Origin: Corynebacterium minutissimum
Lineage (GTDB): Bacteria; Actinomycetota; Actinomycetes; Mycobacteriales; Mycobacteriaceae
DNA length: 64,000 nt
Assembly: GCF_000805675.1 (NCBI RefSeq)
Contig: NZ_JSEF01000016.1
Span: forward strand, 62,001 to 126,000
Direction of reading: 5' to 3'
Part shown: in pieces, positions 52,256 through 60,154 of the stretch
How positions within the stretch are numbered: the stretch's first letter is position 1
Layout: the number at the start of each line of letters is the position of its first letter
Notes under the pieces: model-generated
The model's input: only the letters and a program-made list of their open reading frames with translations
Told to the model about the DNA's origin: nothing
The model's database searches: none
Translations under genes and position numbers: made by a program

Positions 52256-53456
52256 CTTGCACATCGGCCCCGTCGGCCCCATCAACTTTGAGATTGCTCC
52301 CGGCGAGCGCGTAGGCCTTGTTGGTGACTCCGGCAGCGGTAAATCGCTCACTGCCCTGGCCATCATGGGGCTTCTCCCCGACAACCTTCAAGCCACCGGA
52401 TCCATCCGCTTTGAAGGCCGCGAGCTGCTTGGTATGCGTGACCGTGAGCTGCGTAGACTTCCCTTGGCTATGGTCTTTCAAGAGCCTATGACCGCCCTCG
52501 ATCCGCTCATGAAGGTCGCCGAATACGGCCGCTTCCCACACCAGCTCTCCGGTGGTCAACGCCAGCGCGCACTTATCCACATGGCCATGGCCCGCAAGCC
52601 CAAGCTGCTTATCTGCGATGAGCCCACCACTGCGCTCGACCCCATCACGCAAGAAGAAATCCTGGACGAGATCTCGGCCGCCACCCGGGACGATACCGCG
52701 CTGCTCTTCATCAGCCACGACCACGCAGCCGTCGAGCGCATGTGTGACCGCGTTATCCACATCGGGGATATCACCACGCCTAACCTCAGCCTGCCGCCTA
52801 CCCCCACTGTGGGCGAACCAGTCATCACTCTTAAGAACGTCACTAAGACTTACCGCGGGGTCACAGCCCTCGATGACGTGTCGCTTAAGGTGCGCGAAGG
52901 CGAGCGCCTCGGCATCATCGGAGGCTCCGGCTCCGGCAAATCCACGCTGCTCAAGCTCCTCACCGGCTTAACCTCGCCCACCAGCGGCACCGTCACCGTC
53001 ACCAAGCCCCTCCACATGGTCTTCCAGGATCCCAAAAGCTCACTCAACCCGCGCATGCCCGTGTGGAGAATTGTGGCCGAGGGCGGAGGTACGCGCCAGG
53101 AAGCCGAACGCGTGCTTCACGACGTCGGCATCGACCACGCCGAGCGCTACCCCCACGACTTCTCCGGCGGTCAACGCCAACGTATCTCCATTGCTCGAGC
53201 CGTCGTGGGCAAGCCCGATATTCTCCTCGCGGACGAAGCCGTCTCCGCCCTTGATGCCACCTCCCGCGCGCAGGTTCTTGAGCTGCTTCAGCGCGTGACG
53301 AAGGACATGACGTTGGTGTTTGTGTCGCATGACATGGACGTCGTGAAGCACTTGTGCCCCACCGTGGCCGTGCTGCAGGACGGCCGGATAGTGGATCGCG
53401 GCGAAACGGGTAAGGTGTTGTCCCGTTATGGAACATCCCCTGCCGCAACGCCCTAG
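52239..53456 (+). CDS. fused dual ATP-binding protein (DppD-DppF type), compact
   Basis: 405 residues carry two complete ATPase domains, whereas fused relatives usually exceed 500. Domain 1: Walker A GDSGSGKS, Q-loop VFQEPMTALDP, signature LSGGQRQRALIH, Walker B LLICDEPTTALD. Domain 2 (from about 195): GGSGSGKST, VFQDPKSSLNP, FSGGQRQRISIARA, ILLADEAVSALD. In domain 1 only about 15 residues separate the Q-loop from the signature, so most of the helical subdomain is missing; domain 2 is also trimmed. Key residues are kept, so it is probably active. Last gene of the importer operon. Confidence 0.9.
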   Translation: MLTVTDLHIGPVGPINFEIAPGERVGLVGDSGSGKSLTALAIMGLLPDNLQATGSIRFEGRELLGMRDRELRRLPLAMVFQEPMTALDPLMKVAEYGRFPHQLSGGQRQRALIHMAMARKPKLLICDEPTTALDPITQEEILDEISAATRDDTALLFISHDHAAVERMCDRVIHIGDITTPNLSLPPTPTVGEPVITLKNVTKTYRGVTALDDVSLKVREGERLGIIGGSGSGKSTLLKLLTGLTSPTSGTVTVTKPLHMVFQDPKSSLNPRMPVWRIVAEGGGTRQEAERVLHDVGIDHAERYPHDFSGGQRQRISIARAVVGKPDILLADEAVSALDATSRAQVLELLQRVTKDMTLVFVSHDMDVVKHLCPTVAVLQDGRIVDRGETGKVLSRYGTSPAATP

Positions 53457-55056
53457 CGCCCTTCAGCTTTTTACCGCGTACAACTCCTCCGCGCGCCGCT
53501 GGCCCGGCGCCCTGCGCGCAGCCTTGGCCATCATCATCCCGGGCGCGGTCGCCATCCTCATCGGCCATCCCGATGCCGTACTGCTGGTCTCCGCCGGCGC
53601 ATTCTCCGTCATCTATGGCGAGGGGCACCCCTACCGCACACGGCGCCGCATCATTCTCACCGCCGGCGCGCTGCTCACGCTCGCGGCCACGGTCGGCTCC
53701 CTCATCGATGGCTTAGTCTTAACGGCGTTATTCACAGTAACCCTGGCGACGGTTGGCGCGTTCATGCAGAATGCGCTGCGCCTACCGCCGCCCGGCACGT
53801 TCTTCATCGTGATGGTGGCGGGCGGTTCGACCATGTTGCGCGGGATTTCGCCATGGGAGGTCGCCGGATGGAGCCTGGCGGGTGTGGCCGCCGGCTATGT
53901 GCTGGGCATGTTGCCGCGATTCTGGGATCCGCACGGGCCGGAAACGCGCGCGGTGGCGGCGTTGGAAAAGGCCGCGGATGCCTTCGAAGAGGCCTCAGAT
54001 ATCCTGGCCAAGCACCACCAGGCGCAGTCAGCTTTGTCCACCGCGTGGCAAGCGCTTTCCGACGCCGGCATCATCCGCGGCGGCCGCATCCGCCGCCCCG
54101 ACCAGGCCTCACTGGTGCATCGCACTTTGGCCGCGCAGCAGCGCATCGTGGCCCACCACCAGCAGGTGGGAGGCAACTCGGACGACCTGTCAGATGCACC
54201 CACCTATGTCGACCCTGACCGCACCACGATTCCGCACACGAAACCTACGATGCGCTATCGCATTTATCGTGCTGCCGTGGGCAATTCCCATGCGGTGGTC
54301 ACGGCAGAAAAGATTGCGCTGGGCGGCCTGGCGACGGCTTTCATTGGCTTAGCACTGGGGCTCAGCCGCCCGGACTGGGGCGCGGTATCGGTACTGTTGC
54401 TTCTGCAGTGGGGACCAGATCGGGTGCCGGGCACGATTCGCGGCGTGCAGCGCATGTTGGGCTCGGTTTTAGGTGTGTGCGTTTTCGCGCTCATCGCCTC
54501 CTTTAGTCCGCATGGCTGGGCGCTACTACTGGCGTTGGCCGCCTGCCAGTTCTGCGCGGAGATTCTGGTGGTGAAGAATTACGCGCTGTGTGTTATTTTC
54601 TCTACTCCTTTGGCGCTGCTGATGGGCAACTCACAAGGGCATCTGGCACACACGATTGGCCAGCGTATGGCGGAGATTGGATTGTCGGTAGTGGTGGCCA
54701 TGGTGGTGCTGTGGCTGTGGAAGCCGCATGCGCAGGTGACCAATCATTATCGCCTGCAAACGCGCTGCCTCGAGGCCATGGCGGCTCTGCTTGGTGCGCT
54801 GCTCATCAAGACTCCTGAGGAAGCACTGGCACAGCGCCGCGACCTGCACTACGAGTTGCTGTCGGAGCGCCGCAGTATCCAATCCCTCGCTGCCAACGAC
54901 TCCACCATCGATCCCTTCTGGCAGCGCCACACTGCCCTGCAGACAGCTGGCTATTATCTGTTGGATTTCTGCGTGGTCAACCCGCTTTCGCAACCCAGCC
55001 GGGCAGAGCTCAACACGCTAATTGAGAAGGTTAGCGAAGCGGAAACTGGTCAATGA
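53428..55056 (+). CDS. FUSC-family membrane protein
   Basis: 542 residues. Two blocks of hydrophobic helices (about 25-165 and 295-435) separated by a cytoplasmic region, the FUSC/aromatic-acid exporter layout. The family exports aromatic acids or affects envelope composition; the substrate is unknown. It starts 29 bp inside the ATPase gene, so it may be co-transcribed with the importer. Its 3' end overlaps the convergent thpR gene by 26 bp. Confidence 0.8.
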   Translation: MEHPLPQRPSALQLFTAYNSSARRWPGALRAALAIIIPGAVAILIGHPDAVLLVSAGAFSVIYGEGHPYRTRRRIILTAGALLTLAATVGSLIDGLVLTALFTVTLATVGAFMQNALRLPPPGTFFIVMVAGGSTMLRGISPWEVAGWSLAGVAAGYVLGMLPRFWDPHGPETRAVAALEKAADAFEEASDILAKHHQAQSALSTAWQALSDAGIIRGGRIRRPDQASLVHRTLAAQQRIVAHHQQVGGNSDDLSDAPTYVDPDRTTIPHTKPTMRYRIYRAAVGNSHAVVTAEKIALGGLATAFIGLALGLSRPDWGAVSVLLLLQWGPDRVPGTIRGVQRMLGSVLGVCVFALIASFSPHGWALLLALAACQFCAEILVVKNYALCVIFSTPLALLMGNSQGHLAHTIGQRMAEIGLSVVVAMVVLWLWKPHAQVTNHYRLQTRCLEAMAALLGALLIKTPEEALAQRRDLHYELLSERRSIQSLAANDSTIDPFWQRHTALQTAGYYLLDFCVVNPLSQPSRAELNTLIEKVSEAETGQ

Positions 55057-55522
55057 CCTCGTAGCGCGGCCCGCCCCCGCGGCCCTCCCCAAGGAAGGAC
55101 TGCACCAGGCTAATGTCGCTCACCTCAAATTCTGGACCGCGGTACACGCTGAGTGCCTGGACAGCATCTGGGATAAGCCACGGGTCGCGCGTGCGACGCC
55201 CCTCGCGCGCCAAGGTGAGATGCGGGCGGGATGGCTCGAGCATGAGGTGCTTGATGCGGCCTTGCACTCCAGCCCACAGCACGTGTTTATCGAAGGACCC
55301 CGCCCCGCTTAGGTTCAGCGTCACCGGCGAGCCCTCGATGCCGCGGAGCATCTCGCGGACCTCGGCGGCGTCGTTGGGCTGCTCCCCGAAGAAATCCAAG
55401 GTGATGTGCCAATTATCCGGATCGACCCAGCGCAGCCCATTGTCCTTCAGTGGGCGCACCGCCCGCACGAGATGCTCGCGCGCTTCCTCAGAGGGGAAAA
55501 GCGCGCTGAACAGGCGGATCAT
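55031..55522 (-). CDS. thpR: RNA 2',3'-cyclic phosphodiesterase (LigT/ThpR family)
   Basis: 163 residues, 2H phosphoesterase. Both HxTx motifs are present: HITLDFFGEQP and PHLTLARE. It opens 2',3'-cyclic phosphates to 2'-phosphates. The C-terminus overlaps the FUSC gene. The start overlaps the stop of a short upstream frame (ATGA). Confidence 0.88.
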   Translation of the reverse strand: MIRLFSALFPSEEAREHLVRAVRPLKDNGLRWVDPDNWHITLDFFGEQPNDAAEVREMLRGIEGSPVTLNLSGAGSFDKHVLWAGVQGRIKHLMLEPSRPHLTLAREGRRTRDPWLIPDAVQALSVYRGPEFEVSDISLVQSFLGEGRGGGPRYEVIDQFPLR

Positions 55523-55632
55523 TTCACCGTGAGCAGGAGTTTCGGATCCAGCACATGTTCCTCGACGCGCTCAAAGACGGCAAAGGCCTCCTCCAGCTCG
55601 CGGACATTCTCATCAAAATTAGGCAGCGACAT
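55519..55632 (-). pseudogene. remnant or small ORF coupled to thpR
   Basis: A frame from ATG 55632 reads MSLPNFDENVRELEEAFAVF and ends KLLLTVK-TGA, with the TGA overlapping the thpR ATG. The open frame continues 12 codons upstream (DESTYFCVDWNA) to a stop with no start codon, in a style that looks coding. This suggests the C-terminal end of a gene whose front was lost. It might also be a real 37-residue peptide. Confidence 0.4.
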
Positions 55633-55793
55633 GGCATTCCAATCGACGCAGAAATAGGTGCTCTCATCCTAACTCACAGCGCTGTCATTTCGCTCATCTG
55701 CGACAAAGGTGGCCGTGAACTCTCAAAAAGCGACCGGACCTGCGGTCGGTCTCTATCCTCATAACATGCATCCAGGCTTGGTTCCCGGCATCG

Positions 55794-55901
55794 GTGTCGA
55801 GGACCAACGAGTCTGGAGAGAATGTCGATTACGATTTCGACACAGATACGTGGTCTGATGGCTATGAACCCGAACCCACAGCGGAGAATAAGGAGAAATA
55901 G
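55794..55901 (+). pseudogene. acidic 35-aa ORF or gene remnant
   Basis: From GTG 55794 the frame reads VSRTNESGENVDYDFDTDTW and ends ENKEK-TAG. The TAG overlaps the GTG start of the next gene (TAGTG), the kind of coupling seen between real genes. It is strongly acidic with no membrane segment. The frame is open upstream without a better start, so it may be the C-terminal end of a lost gene. Confidence 0.35.
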
Positions 55902-56281
55902 TGGGAATCCCTGACGACGTTGTCCTAGACGGCTATACCCTCATCGAGCAACACGAGATTGACCACGAGTTCCTCATCAATGGCTCGCCGCTCGCCGTGG
56001 ATACGCCTCTGCTTTTCGCACTCACGATTGTTGGTGTTCTCCTCGTGGCGGCCAGCTTCTTCCTGCGCAGGCCGGTCCGCATCATCGCCGGACTACTGGG
56101 CGCGATCCTGACGCTTACCAAGCTGTGGTGGATGCCCATCGCGCTGGCCCGCCAGTTCGAGGACAGCCAGGTCTTCGGCTACACGCTGAAGTACTACCCC
56201 CAGTACTGGCCGGCGGCCTCAATCATCGTGGTCGTCATCGCTATCATCGGCATCATTTCCGCCTTCCTCCGCCGACGCTAA
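55901..56281 (+). CDS. three-helix membrane protein
   Basis: 126 residues from GTG 55901, with AAGGAG about 7 bp upstream. An acidic N-terminal 35 residues (GIPDDVVLDGYTLIEQHEIDHEF) precedes helices at about 38-54, 59-77 and 100-122. Family not recognised. It is convergent with the response regulator and overlaps it by 4 bp. Confidence 0.7.
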   Translation: MGIPDDVVLDGYTLIEQHEIDHEFLINGSPLAVDTPLLFALTIVGVLLVAASFFLRRPVRIIAGLLGAILTLTKLWWMPIALARQFEDSQVFGYTLKYYPQYWPAASIIVVVIAIIGIISAFLRRR

Positions 56282-56922
56282 CGCGATTCCAGCACGGCAA
56301 TCGCAATGTGCACGCGGTTGGTACCGCCGAGCTTGTCCAGGATGTGCTTGATATGGGTCTTCACGGTCGTCACCGACACATAGAGCTGCCCGGCAATCTC
56401 CTGGTTATCCAAGCCCTGGGCCACTAACTGCGCCACCTCGTTTTCACGTTCGCTTAGTTCCTCCAGCGGGCGGGGCTCATGCACCTCCGCTGCCGGAGTT
56501 GGCTCGGGGTGCTTGAGCGCCAGCAGGTTCTTCAGGGCCTTGGGGCTTAACAACTGCTGCCCCGCGGCCACGGCCCGCACCGCCGAGACCAACCCTTCTG
56601 GCTCAATCGTTTTCAGCAAGAACCCCATCGCACCGGCATGCAACGCATCCACGATGAACTCATCCGTATCAAAAGCGGTGAGCATGACCACCGGGGTATC
56701 CGGTGCGCTGGCCTGCAGCTGCCCGGCCGCCTCGATGCCGTCCATCACGGGCATGCGGATATCCATGAGGACCACATCAGGGCGCAGGTCCAGCACGCGG
56801 GCCACGCCGTCGCGCCCATTGCTGGCCTCAGCCACCACCTCGATATCTGGCGCGCCTTCCAGGATGAACCGGATACCGCGCCGCAGCGCTTGCTCATCAT
56901 CGACCAACACCACTGAAATCAT
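56278..56922 (-). CDS. NarL/LuxR-type response regulator
   Basis: 214 residues. A receiver domain (ISVVLVDDEQALRRGI, phospho-acceptor Asp in DVVLMDIRMPVMDG, conserved Thr in VMLTAF and Lys in FLLKTI) is joined to a LuxR helix-turn-helix (LSERENEVAQLVAQGLDNQEIAGQL, VSVTTVKTHIKHILDKLG). Its ATG overlaps the kinase stop (ATGA). The likely targets are the palindromes at 58126-58143 and 58912-58929, by proximity. Confidence 0.92.
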   Translation of the reverse strand: MISVVLVDDEQALRRGIRFILEGAPDIEVVAEASNGRDGVARVLDLRPDVVLMDIRMPVMDGIEAAGQLQASAPDTPVVMLTAFDTDEFIVDALHAGAMGFLLKTIEPEGLVSAVRAVAAGQQLLSPKALKNLLALKHPEPTPAAEVHEPRPLEELSERENEVAQLVAQGLDNQEIAGQLYVSVTTVKTHIKHILDKLGGTNRVHIAIAVLESR

Positions 56923-58100
56923 TGTGCGCTTGCCTCCTCCGGTAGTTCGAGGACCCAGGTGAAGGTGGAGGCGTCGTCAAGCACGGTAAACGTACCTCCC
57001 GCCAGCCGGGCGCGTTCCTCCAAGCCCAGCAAACCGTTCCCGCCGCCGGACTCTGGCTGGTCCGCCACCTTCTTGTTCTGCATGGTCACCCGCACCTTAT
57101 CCTCCTCGTTCTCCACGGTGAGCCTTACCTTCTGCCCCGGCGCGTACTTGCGCGCGTTCGTCAGCCCTTCCTGCACGGCGCGGCCCAGCGTGTGGGCGGC
57201 AAGCGTACTCAGCTTATCGACATCCCCCTTCTCATAGCGCACCTTCGTCCCCGCCGCCCGTGCGCGCTCGATGTGTTCCTCGATGCTCGCGCGCGGATCC
57301 ACGCGGTCATCCACGCGCAGCGCCTTGATCACCCCACGCAGATCCTCCACAGCAGCCTTGGCCTCCGACTGGATGGTGTCTGCCGCCTCGGCGATGCGCT
57401 CTGGGTCGGCATCCTTGCGATAGCTCAGGCCACCCGCGTAGACGGAAATGAGGCTGAGCCTATGCGAGAGCGAATCGTGGATATCGCGGGCAATACGGGT
57501 GCGTTCCTCCAGGCGGGCGCGCTCCTCGCGCGAGCGCAGCTGGTCCTCGTTGAGCTCCGCCAGGCTTACCAACGTGACCTCGCGCTGGCGGCGCTGCGCG
57601 CGCACCGAGCCCGTAATCCAAGCGACGACGAGCACGATGATTCCAAAGAACCCGTATCCGAAAACCGACAGGTAGCTCAAGTGCAAGTAGGGCACCGCCA
57701 TGACGGTCACATACGAGACCACCAACACCACAGTCCCCGCCAAGGACCACCGCAGACGGCCGCGCGAGATGAGCGATATCAACACCACCAGCACTGACAG
57801 CGACAGTGGGCGAAACCCGCCTAGCGCTAAGACGAGCAGAGCCGCAATCAGCGCAACCGGGTGGCCGGGGTACTCCTCGTGGATGTTGCGCTCCCGCCGC
57901 GAGTGATGCAGGGCGAAGGGCAGCAGAACCCATGTGACAACGGCAAATAGAATCATGAAGGAGGTGACGTATATTTCCCGGTCCGTCACCTCGAAGGTCT
58001 CGATCTGAAGGATCCACGTGGCCATATCCGCCACCACGCAGAGCATGATGAGCAGCACCGTGATCCACAGCGGTCTCGTCTTTCTCGTCATGGTTGTCAC
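56919..58100 (-). CDS. sensor histidine kinase (HisKA_3 type)
   Basis: 393 residues from GTG 58100, chosen because GGAGGG lies 5 bp upstream; a frame to 58151 is possible. Five or six membrane helices (about 10-160) with little outside the membrane, then a HisKA_3 dimerisation domain with the phospho-His in RTRIARDIHDSLSHRLSLI, and an HATPase domain (GNGLLGLEERARLAGGTF). A membrane-embedded stimulus is likely. It is divergent from the first PrsW-like gene. Confidence 0.92.
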   Translation of the reverse strand: MTTMTRKTRPLWITVLLIMLCVVADMATWILQIETFEVTDREIYVTSFMILFAVVTWVLLPFALHHSRRERNIHEEYPGHPVALIAALLVLALGGFRPLSLSVLVVLISLISRGRLRWSLAGTVVLVVSYVTVMAVPYLHLSYLSVFGYGFFGIIVLVVAWITGSVRAQRRQREVTLVSLAELNEDQLRSREERARLEERTRIARDIHDSLSHRLSLISVYAGGLSYRKDADPERIAEAADTIQSEAKAAVEDLRGVIKALRVDDRVDPRASIEEHIERARAAGTKVRYEKGDVDKLSTLAAHTLGRAVQEGLTNARKYAPGQKVRLTVENEEDKVRVTMQNKKVADQPESGGGNGLLGLEERARLAGGTFTVLDDASTFTWVLELPEEASAQ

Positions 58101-58125
58101 GATAGCCCTCCCCCACGGTATGGAA

Positions 58126-58143
58126 ATCCTCCCTGCGGAGGAT
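58126..58143. promoter_or_regulatory. 18-bp palindrome upstream of the first PrsW-like gene
   Basis: ATCCTCC-CTGC-GGAGGAT is a perfect 7-4-7 dyad between the divergent kinase and PrsW-like genes. It ends 36 bp before ATG 58180, with TAGTCT as a possible -10 between them. The identical 18 bp recurs at 58912-58929 at the same distance from the next start. A binding site for the adjacent response regulator is the simplest reading. Confidence 0.55.
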
Positions 58144-58179
58144 ACCGGCACCCCAGGCGCGGTTCATAGTCTAAACCGC

Positions 58180-58968
58180 ATGAGAAGAACACGAATCTTG
58201 TATTATCTGCTCACCGCCGCCGGGCTGGTATACGTCGCTTATGATTTCTCCCACGGCGCTTTCGTGCCCACAAGTGCGCTCGCCGCAGTGTTATACGCGG
58301 CTGTCGCAATCGGTCTCACGTTGCTGATTTTGCGCAAGCACCCGGGCATTGCGCACGGGGTGGTGTGGGGCATTGCGGTTTCCAGTGTCGCCGGCCAGCT
58401 CAACGAGAACATGTACCACCTCCTCATCCGTACGGTCCCAGACTGGCTGGTCATCGCTGGAATCGCCCCGCTTAACGAGGAAGTCCTTAAATTCCTCGGC
58501 GTCCTCTTCATCTGCTCCTGCGTCATCCGGCCCCGTCACTGGGCGGACTACGTCTTCGTGGGAGTGGCCGTAGGCATGGGCTTTAGCGTGAGCGAGAACG
58601 CCGTCTACTACGCCAACATGACACTGGAGAACCTCGATTCTGATCTCAGGGGAACGTTGCTGGCGCTCCTTGTCCGCTTCATCGCGAACCCGCTTATGCA
58701 TTCCTTCTTCACCGCAATCGCGGCCTTTGGGCTTTCCCGCCGGCAACCGGTGCGCTGGCTGCTTATCGCCATGGCGGTGCACTTCACGGCCAACCTCGGC
58801 CCGTCTATCTCTACCGCGTTTGAGGACGCCTTCTGGCCTATCTTCCCTACCTTCCTCATTCTCATCGGCCTGTGGGTCGCCACGATTGTCAGCATTGTGA
58901 AACTCCGCAAAATCCTCCCTGCGGAGGATACCGGGGTCAAACCGCAGTTCGTAGGGTCGAAATCATGA
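58180..58968 (+). CDS. PrsW-family membrane protease homologue 1
   Basis: 262 residues from ATG 58180. Seven to eight membrane helices. Family motifs: NEEVLKFLGV (Glu-Glu plus Lys), FSVSENAVYY and NPLMHSFFTA with a conserved His. PrsW-type proteins are intramembrane proteases of the Abi/CAAX-like group that clip membrane proteins such as anti-sigma factors; the target is unknown. It is a paralogue of the gene at 59384. The 3' end contains the second copy of the palindrome. Confidence 0.82.
   Translation: MRRTRILYYLLTAAGLVYVAYDFSHGAFVPTSALAAVLYAAVAIGLTLLILRKHPGIAHGVVWGIAVSSVAGQLNENMYHLLIRTVPDWLVIAGIAPLNEEVLKFLGVLFICSCVIRPRHWADYVFVGVAVGMGFSVSENAVYYANMTLENLDSDLRGTLLALLVRFIANPLMHSFFTAIAAFGLSRRQPVRWLLIAMAVHFTANLGPSISTAFEDAFWPIFPTFLILIGLWVATIVSIVKLRKILPAEDTGVKPQFVGSKS
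58912..58929. promoter_or_regulatory. second copy of the 18-bp palindrome
   Basis: Identical to 58126-58143. It lies within the last codons of the first PrsW-like gene, 35 bp before ATG 58965, with TAGGGT aligned to the TAGTCT of the first copy. The downstream flanks, GTTCATAG and GTTCGTAG then ATGAGAA, are also alike. The promoter region appears to have been duplicated with the gene. Confidence 0.55.
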
Positions 58969-59387
58969 GAAATACACTGATTTATTCCTGCATCGGCGTC
59001 CTCGCCGCAGTACCGCTTGCCGACGTCCTCCTCCCCGACCCCACTCCCGACACCACGCCCGTGCGCGGTATCCCAGGGCTCGAATGTCCGGAGGATCCGT
59101 ACGCCTCCTCGCAGACCTGGAACTGCGAGGGCGCGACCATCATCGCCGAAAAGGGCAGCTCTTCCCACGAGGTCGAGACCTACCTGCCGCGCCAGCACCG
59201 CTCGTTCACCGGGACGCGCGCGCTCACCGACGCCCCCATCACCACCCAGGCTGCCGAGCTCTACCGCGTCGAGGACGGCGACGGCATCACGCTGGCGAAC
59301 CCGCACAACAACACCGTCTCCTTCCTCCACATCGACGGGCCAAAGGCAGATGACTTCGCCGACCGCGTGCAGAAGGAGGACGCATGA
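58965..59387 (+). CDS. exported or anchored hypothetical protein
   Basis: 140 residues from ATG 58965, overlapping the previous stop (ATGA). An N-terminal hydrophobic segment (LIYSCIGVLAAVPLADVLL) is followed by a polar extracytoplasmic domain with two Cys (LECPEDPY, WNCEGATI) that could form a disulfide. Family not recognised. It is sandwiched between two PrsW-like genes and coupled to both, so it could be their substrate or regulator; that is inference. Confidence 0.65.
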   Translation: MRNTLIYSCIGVLAAVPLADVLLPDPTPDTTPVRGIPGLECPEDPYASSQTWNCEGATIIAEKGSSSHEVETYLPRQHRSFTGTRALTDAPITTQAAELYRVEDGDGITLANPHNNTVSFLHIDGPKADDFADRVQKEDA

Positions 59388-60154
59388 AGTACCTGTACTA
59401 TCTGCTGACCCTCGGCGCGCTGGCCGTGTCCGCCTTCCACTACGCGGGCGAGCCCTTCCTGCCCGCAAGTGCTCTGGCCGCCGTTGTCTTCGCCGCCGTA
59501 CTCGTCTCCCTCACGCTGTTCCTCCTGCGCCGCCGGCCGGGAATTGCGCACGGCGTGGTGTGGGGCTTCGCGGTCTCCGGGCTCGCCGTGGAGCTCAACA
59601 CGAACATGACCCATCTCCTTGCCCGCGCGGGCCTGGACTGGCTGGGCGCTGCCGGGTACGCGCCGCTCACCGAAGAAGTGCTGAAATTCCTCGGCGTGCT
59701 ACTCATCTGTACCTGCGTCATCCGGCCCCGCAGCTGGCTCGACTACGTCTTCGTGGGCGTAGCCGTGGGCCTCGGCTTCACTGCGGGCGAAAACGCCACC
59801 GCCTTCGCGCGCATGACGGTGGATAACCTCGACTCAGATAGCGCCGGCGTAATCGGGGCGGTGGTCATCCGTCTGGTGTCCAACCCGCTCTCCCACTCGC
59901 TATTCACCGGGCTTAGCGCCTATGGCCTATCCCAGAAACAGCCGGTGCGCTGGCTCATTGCAGCCATCATGGTGCACGTGACGAAGAACCTCTTCCCGTC
60001 GTTAAGCGCCGCGTTCGACGACGCCATCTGGCCCGTTCTCGCCGGCCTTCCCGTCGTCGTAGCCCTGTGGGTGGCCACCATCTGGGGCGCTATCGCGCTG
60101 CGGAAGAAGGCGGCTACTACTCAGTGCTCGTTACCTGAACGGGCTCTCGCATAG
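59384..60154 (+). CDS. PrsW-family membrane protease homologue 2
   Basis: 256 residues, clearly a paralogue of the gene at 58180: TEEVLKFLGVLLICTCVIRP, FTAGENATAFARMT, NPLSHSLFTGLSAYGLSQKQPVRWL. All candidate active-site residues are kept. ATG 59384 overlaps the preceding stop. Its 3' end overlaps the convergent amidohydrolase by 38 bp. Confidence 0.82.
   Translation: MKYLYYLLTLGALAVSAFHYAGEPFLPASALAAVVFAAVLVSLTLFLLRRRPGIAHGVVWGFAVSGLAVELNTNMTHLLARAGLDWLGAAGYAPLTEEVLKFLGVLLICTCVIRPRSWLDYVFVGVAVGLGFTAGENATAFARMTVDNLDSDSAGVIGAVVIRLVSNPLSHSLFTGLSAYGLSQKQPVRWLIAAIMVHVTKNLFPSLSAAFDDAIWPVLAGLPVVVALWVATIWGAIALRKKAATTQCSLPERALA

Noticed and set aside
55555..55764. Plus-strand 69-codon frame
   Set aside because: It is antisense to the coding-looking remnant ahead of thpR and lacks a start signal.
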